Assembly: GCA_030017475.1 (NCBI GenBank)
Contig: JASEIO010000058.1
Location: 1 to 6,806 of the forward strand
Source: a bacterium
GTDB lineage: Bacteria > UBA9089 > JASEIO01
DNA: 6,806 bases
Reading direction: 5' to 3'
The position numbers and the translations under genes were made by a program. Positions within the stretch are counted from its first letter, which is position 1. Every line of letters begins with the position of its first letter. This document shows positions 1 to 5,569 of the stretch, in pieces. The notes under the pieces are model-generated. The model did not search any database, was not told where the DNA came from, and saw only the letters and a program-made list of their open reading frames with translations.

Positions 1-72
1 TTATTCAGATATCTTAATCTACTGACCTGGATACCTTGTGCCTTTACTATCCAAATGACAACTCTTTTTTAA

Positions 73-102
73 TTGCATCTTTAAGGATAAATGTAGTATA
101 AT
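73..102 (+). promoter_or_regulatory. Putative sigma70-type promoter for the beta-CASP hydrolase gene
   Basis: A perfect -10 hexamer TATAAT lies at 97-102. A weak -35 candidate, TTGCAT (73-78, three of six consensus bases), sits 18 bases upstream of it. Transcription would start near 109 and give a leader of about 39 bases, most of it taken up by the hairpin at 119-141. The -10 match is seen directly; promoter function is inferred. Confidence 0.5.
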
Positions 103-118
103 GTTAGATGTTTTATAA

Positions 119-141
119 ATAATTTTGCGAAGCAAAATTAT
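119..141 (+). promoter_or_regulatory. GCGAAGC mini-hairpin directly upstream of the start codon
   Basis: The arms 119-128 and 132-141 are perfect reverse complements (10 bp) around the three-base loop GAA. The tip reads GCGAAGC, a heptamer known from structural work to form an unusually stable DNA hairpin with a GNA-type loop. The stem ends six bases before the ATG at 148, where a ribosome binding site would lie, and no Shine-Dalgarno sequence is visible there. It could control translation initiation or be a dispersed palindrome. The structure is certain from the sequence; its role is inferred. Confidence 0.55.
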
Positions 142-147
142 AATGAG

Positions 148-1695
148 ATGACACTTAAGATTACCTTTTACGATGGGATAAGGAATATTGGAGGAAATAA
201 ATTTTTGGTTGAGGACAAAGATACGTATCTCTTCCTCGACTTTGGTACACCTTTTTCTAAAAGGTATCAATATTTTGAGGAATATTTGAATCCTCGATCT
301 ATAAAAGGACTGCTTGATCCTTTGGCCATGGGATTGCTGCCACCGATTAAGAATATCTATCGAGAGGACTTCATCTGTTCAAATGAAGTTTGGAAAAGGG
401 TAAAAAGAAAAGACCTCTTGCGGAGTATTGATCAACTTGATGGTGTAATCCTTTCTCATGCCCATATTGATCATTCTGGATATATATCATTCTTGCGGCC
501 AGAGCTACCTGTATTTTGTAGCCAGATGACTTCAGTAATTTCAAAGGCTATACAAGATTCGACTCAGGCTTCTTTTGAATGGGAAGTGGCTTATAAAACT
601 CCCAGAGAGTTAGAATCGGATATCTTGAAGTCAAAGGATTATAGAACCCATCCATACAATCCTCATCGATTTGTCTTTGTAGACCAAGAATCAACAAATG
701 ATAGTATAATGGAATTTTTCGCTACATCTTCTACTACAAGACCCCTTGCTTCACTTCCTCCAACTTATGCAAATAAAATAGGAAATCTTGGGCTTCGGTA
801 CTTTCCAGTAGACCATTCTATATTTGGAGCAGGCTCTTATGCCTTGGAGACATCCATAGGATGGCTGATTTATACAGGCGATTTACGATTACATGGAAAA
901 AGAGGTTATCTAACTGAGAGATTCATTGAGGAGGCAAGATCATTAAAGCCAAAGGTATTGATTTTGGAAGGGACAAGAACTGATTTAGAACCTTGCATAG
1001 AAGAAGATGAGGTCTTTAATAATGCCGCAGCGATATTAAAGGATTATGATGGATTAGTAATTGCTGATTTCGGGCCGAGAAATATTGAGAGATTAATAAC
1101 CTTTCTTGAGATTGCAAATTTAACCCATAGAAGTTTAGTTGTAAATACAAAAGATGCCTATTTGCTGGCTGCAATGAGGTTAATTGATCATGAGGTTCCA
1201 CAGAAAGACAAGTTTTATGTATATAAGGAAGCGAAGGGGGCTATACCTATATGGGAACAAAGGGTACTTTCCAAATTTGGAGATCGGCTGATAACCGCCA
1301 GGGATGTACATTCGAACGAGAACGATTTTATCCTCTGTTTCAGTTTTTGGGAGATAAATGAATTAATCGACATTAATCCAGAAAAGGGTATCTATATCTA
1401 TTCTGCTAGTGAAGCCTGGAATGAGGAACAGCGTTTAGATTTAGAGAGGCTAAGGAATTGGCTCTCATATTTTGGAATGAATTTTAGAGGTGATCCAGAA
1501 AATCCACAAGAGAAGAATCTCTTTCATGCATCAGGTCATGCAAGTGGAAAAGAATTATTAGAGATAATAAAGGAGATTAAACCAGAGATTCTCATACCAG
1601 TACATACAGAAAATCCAGAATTTTTCGCACAGAACCTAAAAGGTGAGGAGATAAAGATTCGTTTACCCGAAGAGGGAGAAACCATTTTATTATGA
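148..1695 (+). CDS. RNase J-like MBL-fold/beta-CASP metallo-hydrolase (probable ribonuclease)
   Basis: A 515-residue cytoplasmic protein with the complete metal-site motif set of the metallo-beta-lactamase/beta-CASP family. These are FLDFG (Asp31), SHAHIDHSG (His104, His106, Asp108, His109), PVDHS (His223) and YTGDLRLHG (Asp245). The beta-CASP motifs follow: LILEGTR (Glu274), ASGHASG (His464) and IPVHTE (His486). The nucleic-acid-processing beta-CASP cap would span roughly residues 270-430. It ends soon after the last histidine, so it lacks the C-terminal domain of about 100 residues found in classical RNase J. Family knowledge supports a two-zinc exo- or endoribonuclease, but the substrate is unknown. 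An insertion around residues 38-75 separates the first strands from the HxHxDH loop. ATG 148 is the first usual start codon after the in-frame stop at 94-96; no Shine-Dalgarno sequence precedes it. It probably shares a transcript with the small gene at 1801. Confidence 0.85.
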   Translation: MTLKITFYDGIRNIGGNKFLVEDKDTYLFLDFGTPFSKRYQYFEEYLNPRSIKGLLDPLAMGLLPPIKNIYREDFICSNEVWKRVKRKDLLRSIDQLDGVILSHAHIDHSGYISFLRPELPVFCSQMTSVISKAIQDSTQASFEWEVAYKTPRELESDILKSKDYRTHPYNPHRFVFVDQESTNDSIMEFFATSSTTRPLASLPPTYANKIGNLGLRYFPVDHSIFGAGSYALETSIGWLIYTGDLRLHGKRGYLTERFIEEARSLKPKVLILEGTRTDLEPCIEEDEVFNNAAAILKDYDGLVIADFGPRNIERLITFLEIANLTHRSLVVNTKDAYLLAAMRLIDHEVPQKDKFYVYKEAKGAIPIWEQRVLSKFGDRLITARDVHSNENDFILCFSFWEINELIDINPEKGIYIYSASEAWNEEQRLDLERLRNWLSYFGMNFRGDPENPQEKNLFHASGHASGKELLEIIKEIKPEILIPVHTENPEFFAQNLKGEEIKIRLPEEGETILL

Positions 1696-1784
1696 TATGT
1701 CTGGTTCATTCTTTGTTAGCATTTCATGTTATTATCTGTGAATGGGTATGTCTTTTTACGTTTTTACCTACGTCCTGTTCAACA

Positions 1785-1795
1785 AAAGGAGGTGG
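1785..1795 (+). promoter_or_regulatory. Strong Shine-Dalgarno sequence that fixes the start at 1801
   Basis: AAAGGAGGTGG lies eight bases (measured from GGAGG) before the ATG at 1801. The reading frame is open further upstream to an ATG at 1726, but that start has no ribosome binding site. The 25 residues it would add do not resemble the conserved N-terminus of the family. Confidence 0.85.
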
Positions 1796-1800
1796 ATAAG

Positions 1801-2055
1801 ATGGAGCATGAAATTGGTAAAGTCACTCATTATTACAGTAGAATAGGTGTTGTCGTTATTGAGATAAGTAGTGGAACCTTGAATGTAGGTGACACTATCC
1901 ATATCAAAGGACATACTACTGATTTTACTCAGGAGATTACATCAATGGAGATAGAACATAAGCATGTAGAAGAAGCAAAAGCTGGACAGACTATTGGTCT
2001 TAAAGTCAAAGAACATGCAAGAAAACATGATGTAGTTTACAAAGTAGAAGAGTAA
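1801..2055 (+). CDS. Small EF-Tu domain-2-like protein (translation elongation factor-like)
   Basis: An 84-residue protein made of one beta-barrel like domain 2 of translation GTPases. It begins EHEIGKVTHYYSRIGVVVIE and carries the typical segments LNVGDTIHIKGHTTDF near residues 27-42 and VEEAKAGQTIGLKVKE near 56-71. There is no G1-G4 GTPase motif and no room for one. Stand-alone proteins of this kind are widespread in bacteria and archaea and are annotated as elongation factor-like. In full-length factors this barrel contacts tRNA or the ribosome, so RNA or ribosome contact is plausible but unproven. The start is set by the strong AAAGGAGG upstream; a longer frame from 1726 is rejected. It lies 105 bases after the beta-CASP hydrolase on the same strand, with no clear terminator between, so co-transcription is likely. 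The product class is well supported; the function is unknown. Confidence 0.85.
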   Translation: MEHEIGKVTHYYSRIGVVVIEISSGTLNVGDTIHIKGHTTDFTQEITSMEIEHKHVEEAKAGQTIGLKVKEHARKHDVVYKVEE

Positions 2056-2120
2056 TCGATATATGAATCGGCATCTCAGGTTGTTAGAATTCATTATCTT
2101 TCTCTGTATCAAGTACTACC

Positions 2121-2166
2121 TATCTTCTGCCCTTTAGGGTGTAGAAAAGAAGAATCGCTATTCTTC
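2121..2166 (+). other. Pair of mutually exclusive hairpins downstream of the EF-Tu-like gene
   Basis: TCTTCT (2123-2128) can pair with AGAAGA (2148-2153), enclosing CCCTTTAGGG. GAAGAAT (2149-2155) instead pairs perfectly with ATTCTTC (2160-2166) around the loop CGCT. The two pairings share bases 2149-2153, so only one can form at a time. No U-tract follows on either strand, so this is not a classical terminator. It may be the 3' end structure of the upstream transcript. Confidence 0.35.
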
Positions 2167-2311
2167 CGATAAAAAATGAAATATCTTTAAAAGGAGATTA
2201 AGGAATTATGTTACTATTACAAACATTATGGACTCTCATATGAGAAATTAGTTCCTTTATACCAGAACAGAAGATTATTGATAGATAAAGAGCCCCAACA
2301 GAGGAGTTTAA

Positions 2312-2352
2312 CATCTCTAAGATTGCAACTTAGGCACAATCTTTGAGAGATG
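2312..2352 (-). terminator. Long inverted repeat 20 bases after the RmlC-like gene, possible transcript end
   Basis: CATCTCTAAGATTG (2312-2325) pairs with CAATCTT (2337-2343) and AGAGATG (2346-2352). This gives 14 base pairs with a two-base bulge (2344-2345) and an 11-base loop. On the minus strand it begins 20 bases beyond the stop of the RmlC-like gene. Only TTAAACTCC follows, so the poly-U tract of an intrinsic terminator is missing. It may instead protect 3' ends, and being symmetrical it could serve both convergent units. Confidence 0.4.
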
Positions 2353-2371
2353 AGCCAATATCCAATTTACT

Positions 2372-3010
2372 CTACAACTCTCCATAAACGAAGTTACCCG
2401 AACTTTCATGTTTTGACCAATCACTCATTGAAAACCCATTCTTGTCTTTCTCAGTAATAAACTTTGTTGTTGAAGCAATTTTATCAAATAATCTTTTTAA
2501 TTCTGAATTGCATAGTGACCAATCCAAATCCTTTGCAAGAGTAGATATACATGCTTCGCAGCCTGGGTTGTACTCTCCAGAACAGAAGTATTCAATTACG
2601 CTATCCTCCATAAAGAAATTACCATGAGCAAAGCCAGGAGGTACCCATATCCACTCACCATAATCAGTATTAGAACTTGCAGGCATATCATAGGCTATTA
2701 TCTTCCCCAAGGTGGGTGAACCTTTTCGAATGTCCAAGACCAGATCTACCATTCTTCCTTGAATAGTGCGCACCAGTTTTCCCATGTAAGGGTTCCACTG
2801 GAAATGTAGCCCTCTTATTGTACCTTTCTTAGAAAAACTCTCATTGCATTGGACGAACTCAATACCCTCCATAAACCCCATTTCTGGAAGATTAAATAAA
2901 TCGCTTCTGCGAAACGTCTCTGTAAAATATCCTCTGTGGTCACAAAAACGAGCAAACCGAATAACTTTGACTTCAGGAATGGATAGACTCTTTACATTAA
3001 CGATCTTCAT
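2372..3010 (-). CDS. rfbC: dTDP-4-dehydrorhamnose 3,5-epimerase family protein (RmlC-like cupin)
   Basis: A 212-residue protein, a little longer than the usual 180-190. It has the RmlC cupin landmarks in order: DHRGYFTETF (24-33), QCNESFSKKGTIRGLHFQ (54-71, candidate catalytic His69), MGKLVR (Lys78), DIRKGSPTLGK (93-103), VPPGFAHG (123-130) and VIEYFCSGEYNP (138-149, with Tyr141 and Tyr147). The family epimerises C3 and C5 of a nucleotide-linked 4-keto-6-deoxyhexose in the cytoplasm, classically the third step of dTDP-L-rhamnose synthesis. The segment around 154-166 is divergent: the usual W-N-D-P and W-P motifs are replaced by STLAKDLDWSL. The exact substrate (dTDP or CDP sugar) is therefore uncertain. 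The start overlaps the stop of the RmlD-like gene as ATGA, and AAAGGAGAG lies just upstream, so the two are translationally coupled. It is the last gene of the operon. Confidence 0.85.
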   Translation of the reverse strand: MKIVNVKSLSIPEVKVIRFARFCDHRGYFTETFRRSDLFNLPEMGFMEGIEFVQCNESFSKKGTIRGLHFQWNPYMGKLVRTIQGRMVDLVLDIRKGSPTLGKIIAYDMPASSNTDYGEWIWVPPGFAHGNFFMEDSVIEYFCSGEYNPGCEACISTLAKDLDWSLCNSELKRLFDKIASTTKFITEKDKNGFSMSDWSKHESSGNFVYGEL

Positions 3011-3843
3011 ACAACTTTTCTCTCCTTTAAGTAATCACCCAAGGCCTCCTTCCAATCTCTGGGTTGCTGAATCTTCTCACTTGCCAATACTGAATACTCG
3101 GGCCTTCTTATAGTAGAAATTTCCTCCTTGGGCAAGACCTTAATCGAAAGTCCTGCTTGGTCAAATATCTCCTTAGCAAATTCATACCAACTACATTCCC
3201 CTCTGTTTGTCACATGATAGATTCCTGGTTCAAAGTTCCCAGTTATTAATTCCTTTATTTTCATCGCTGCATCAACAGTATAGGTTGGGCTGCAGAAGAC
3301 ATTAGAGGTAACCTCAATCTCCTCTCTGGTCTTAGTAAGTTTTAGCATCGTTTCTACAAAATTCATTCCACCTTTTGCCCGACAACCAGTTGTGCCAAAT
3401 AGACCGGCTACTCTTACAATATAATGATTTTTAACCCACTTAGCAAAGAACTCACCTGCAAGTTTTGATATCCCATAGGTATTCAATGGGTTTGGACAGT
3501 CACTCTCCACATAAGGTACTTTCTTATTTCCATCGAATACATAGTCTGTTGAGATATGAACCAACTCTATAGACTCAGCATCACATACTTTTGCTAACTT
3601 TCTTACCCCCAAAGCATTGACCTCAAAGGCCATCTCTGGATTCTCCTCACATTGGGACAAATTATGATAGGCTGCAGTATTGATAATAACTTCTGGAGAA
3701 TAATTCTTCACTACTTTCATAACTTTGGAAAGGCTAGTAATCTCAATATCTTGATGAGTAAGTAAGATAAGCTCTTCATCCTTAAATACCTTGGCCAAAT
3801 CAGTCCCTAATTGTCCATTCGCCCCAATAATCATTATCTTCAT
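3007..3843 (-). CDS. rfbD: dTDP-4-dehydrorhamnose reductase family protein (RmlD-like)
   Basis: A 278-residue extended-type short-chain dehydrogenase of normal RmlD length. The NAD(P)-binding glycine motif GANGQLG is at 7-13, VHISTDYVFDG at 95-105, and the catalytic YGISK pair (Tyr123, Lys127) follows. RVAGLFGTTG is at 144-153 and the family C-terminal motif RRPEYSVL at 246-253. RmlD reduces the C4 keto group of the epimerised sugar, giving dTDP-L-rhamnose in the classical pathway. It starts 33 bases after the upstream epimerase gene and overlaps the RmlC-like gene by four bases, so the three form one operon. A purine-rich AAGGTGG precedes its ATG. The order epimerase, reductase, 3,5-epimerase without RmlA or RmlB nearby leaves open that the final sugar is not rhamnose. 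Family assignment is firm; the sugar product is inferred. Confidence 0.87.
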   Translation of the reverse strand: MKIMIIGANGQLGTDLAKVFKDEELILLTHQDIEITSLSKVMKVVKNYSPEVIINTAAYHNLSQCEENPEMAFEVNALGVRKLAKVCDAESIELVHISTDYVFDGNKKVPYVESDCPNPLNTYGISKLAGEFFAKWVKNHYIVRVAGLFGTTGCRAKGGMNFVETMLKLTKTREEIEVTSNVFCSPTYTVDAAMKIKELITGNFEPGIYHVTNRGECSWYEFAKEIFDQAGLSIKVLPKEEISTIRRPEYSVLASEKIQQPRDWKEALGDYLKERKVV

Positions 3844-3876
3844 AATACCACCTTCTTACTAGCGGTTTCTATGACT

Positions 3877-4959
3877 CTACCGCTTTATGGTCTTTAAGGT
3901 TCTGTGGTACCCCTCAACTGGTGCCTCAAAGACAGTGTTAGTAATCTTGATGATCTCGTCTGCCTCCTCCAATAATTTCATCCATTTGATGTTATAGTAC
4001 TTTGGATTATCAAAGTCTGTATATTCATATTCTTTAATCTTATTCACCATATTCTTAACTGACTCTTCAACACTCACTATTGGCCTATAACCCAAAATCC
4101 TCTCGATCTTCTTCCCAGAGACACGATAACTTCGAACTCCCTTATACCCATAATCGACTTTAATCTCAGCTTCTATCCCAATCTCTCGTAATGCCTCACG
4201 TACCCTCAGAGCAAGCTCAGAGATTCTAAAATTGGCATAAACCACATTAAAAACCTCTCCCTTCACCTTCTCCTCATCTGCCTCAAGACAAGCAATATAA
4301 GCCCTAGCTGCATCCTGAACATCTACAAGGGGCCTCCACATCTCACCTCCGTAATAAATCTCCATATATCCTTTTGAGAGTACATCCTTCAGGAAGGTAT
4401 TTACTACCAAGTCATATCGCATCCTGGGTGAAAAGCCATAAATAGTTCCATATCTTAGAATGACTGGACAGAAATTTTCATCCATCATGGAGAGAAGCCT
4501 CCTCTCTGCCTCATATTTTGAACTTGAATAGGCTGCCTTGGGAGCTACCTCTGAGGTCTCATCCAATATCACATCCTTCTCATAAGCCTCAACCCCAACA
4601 TCATAGATAGAGCAGGAAGAGGCAAAGATATACCTCTTTACCCCCACCTCCTTACAGAATTTGGCAAGACTTTCGGTGGCTACTGTATTCATCTCATAGT
4701 TTGCCTTTGGGTTATACTCAGCTGTTGGATCATTTGAAAGTCCCCCTAAATTGATTACCGCATCTACCTCATCTAAAACTGAGGAATCCATATTTCGCAT
4801 ATCACCTACCACCAACTCAACCCGTTCTCTAACTTTATCCAGACCTCCATCCCCGTAATACAATCTGTCAAAGACCTTTACCGCGTAACCCCTCTCTAAT
4901 AGCTCCTCAACCAATACCGAACCAACATAACCTGCCCCTCCAACAACCAATGCCTTCAT
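3877..4959 (-). CDS. NAD-dependent nucleotide-sugar epimerase/dehydratase (extended SDR)
   Basis: A 360-residue extended short-chain dehydrogenase. GGAGYVGS (7-14) binds the dinucleotide, and Asp31 at the end of the second strand (VKVFDRLYYG) favours NAD over NADP. The family segment NLGGLSNDPTAEYNP is at 70-84. ASSCSIYD (113-120) and YSSSK (Tyr144, Lys148) form the active site. RYGTIYG is at 169-175 and the sugar-nucleotide loop WRPLVDVQD at 208-216. Homologues with the LSNDP motif are common in O-antigen and capsule loci, usually named only NAD-dependent epimerase/dehydratase, so the reaction cannot be fixed. About 50 C-terminal residues, rich in charged residues and tyrosine, extend past the usual domain end. 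A good AAAAGGAGAG precedes the ATG. It is the first gene of the operon with the RmlD- and RmlC-like genes. Its GC content (30 of 60 bases in 4501-4560) is clearly higher than that of the glycosyltransferase upstream. Confidence 0.85.
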   Translation of the reverse strand: MKALVVGGAGYVGSVLVEELLERGYAVKVFDRLYYGDGGLDKVRERVELVVGDMRNMDSSVLDEVDAVINLGGLSNDPTAEYNPKANYEMNTVATESLAKFCKEVGVKRYIFASSCSIYDVGVEAYEKDVILDETSEVAPKAAYSSSKYEAERRLLSMMDENFCPVILRYGTIYGFSPRMRYDLVVNTFLKDVLSKGYMEIYYGGEMWRPLVDVQDAARAYIACLEADEEKVKGEVFNVVYANFRISELALRVREALREIGIEAEIKVDYGYKGVRSYRVSGKKIERILGYRPIVSVEESVKNMVNKIKEYEYTDFDNPKYYNIKWMKLLEEADEIIKITNTVFEAPVEGYHRTLKTIKR

Positions 4960-5335
4960 CGTTCCCTCTCCTTTTCTAAGTCTAAATAATCTTGGTTAAT
5001 TCGAATTTTCACTCTGTTTATCTTAACACACTTATCAATATTTTCCCACTTTTACCTAAGATCTCCAGCAAGCTCCAAAAATCTTCTTAGAAAATCTTAA
5101 GAATAACTGTATTTCTGAGAAATCAGCACTTTTGTACTCTGGAATGCAATTCCTTAAAGACAGGAATCTGTTTAGCCAAAGGTTGACAAATCCTGTTTCT
5201 TGAAAGAAGGTGGCTCATTTATCCTATCGGTTCTTCCAACATTAGTATGGAATTAGGTAAAGGATGACCCTTGAATCATCAATCAGTATTCCAGATAGAA
5301 GATTAAGAAAGGGCCTTATTCAAAACCTTATCGAC
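4960..5335. other. 376-base gap upstream of the sugar operon, probably decayed sequence plus operon leader
   Basis: There is no convincing gene. Just upstream of the epimerase start lie its ribosome binding site and AT-rich leader; a TTGATA at 5038-5033 (minus) lacks a well-spaced -10 partner. Small inverted repeats occur at 5111-5123 (ATTTC/GAAAT), 5141-5153 (GGAAT/ATTCC) and 5160-5196 (ACAGGA/TCCTGT). On the minus strand a 52-codon stop-to-stop stretch (5214 to 5059) has no start codon but looks protein-like (for example ETGFVNLWLNRFLSLR). It may be a fragment of a lost gene or mobile element; I cannot name a family. Confidence 0.5.
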
Positions 5336-5569
5336 CTATTCAGAAGATCCACCAGTCATTGTTGATAAGTGGAAGTGTGCATCGCCTGTCAATCTACTCT
5401 TATCTATGTAAGAAGAAATCTCTTTAGCAGATTCTATTACCTCTTTAAACTTCTCCTTTGCCTTCTCCAATGATCCTTCTTTTTCATAGGTTGAACCCAA
5501 AGCGTAGTAGATAGAAGCTTTCCTCTCTTCAGATAATGGCTTTAAGGATAAAGCCTCTTTGAGTTTTTT
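5336..5569 (-). pseudogene. Out-of-frame TPR tail of the glycosyltransferase-TPR gene
   Basis: After the A6 run at 5569-5564 (minus strand), TPR coding continues in a different frame to a TAG at 5338-5336. It reads LKEALSLKP, then YYALGSTYEKEGSLEKAKEK, then GDAHFHL. This is a textbook TPR helix pair, and close to an earlier repeat in the same gene. Removing one A from the run joins both frames exactly (GCA GAA AAA CTC AAA GAG). The tail has no ATG or ribosome binding site of its own before its last few codons, so it was once part of the upstream gene. TPR similarity stops abruptly after HFHL and is replaced by STMTGGSSE and a stop, so the 3' end itself may be truncated by a second event. Confidence 0.75.
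5452..5510 (-). repeat. Internal TPR duplication, copy 1
   Basis: This stretch matches 5906-5964 at about 49 of 59 positions by hand alignment, without gaps. It encodes STYEKEGSLEKAKEK with its flanks. The copies are 454 bases apart, which is 151 codons plus one base. The odd base agrees with the single-base insertion inferred at 5564-5569. Confidence 0.7.

Larger units (their letters stand above)
2056..2371. other. Intergenic region between convergent transcription units, no convincing gene
   Basis: These 316 bases separate the stop of the EF-Tu-like gene (plus) from the stop of the RmlC-like gene (minus). They contain inverted repeats at 2121-2166 and 2312-2352, described separately. They also hold AAAAGGAG at 2189-2196 followed by an 11-codon frame (2208-2243), and a 51-codon stretch open on the plus strand (2191-2343, stop 2344-2346) that has no start codon. 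The latter reads plausibly as protein (for example HYGLSYEKLVPLYQNRRLL) and could be a gene remnant, but I recognise no family. Confidence 0.6.

Noticed and set aside
19-270. 83-codon minus-strand frame at the left edge
   Set aside because: It overlaps the promoter, hairpin and N-terminus of the beta-CASP hydrolase and has no recognisable protein features.
1726-1800. Upstream start extending the EF-Tu-like protein by 25 residues
   Set aside because: No ribosome binding site at 1726, while AAAGGAGG sits at correct distance from 1801; the family begins at the IGKVTHY segment.
2208-2243. 11-codon frame after AAAAGGAG
   Set aside because: Too short to support as a gene; spacing is only fair and there is no downstream gene it could lead.
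5010-5040. Promoter for the sugar operon built on TTGATA at 5038-5033 (minus)
   Set aside because: No acceptable -10 hexamer at 16-18 bases; the true promoter cannot be placed by eye.
5264-5365. 33-codon plus-strand frame starting MTLESSISIPDRRLRK
   Set aside because: It is short, has a purine run too close to the ATG, and overlaps the end of the opposing TPR tail; faint resemblance to transposase N-termini cannot be supported.
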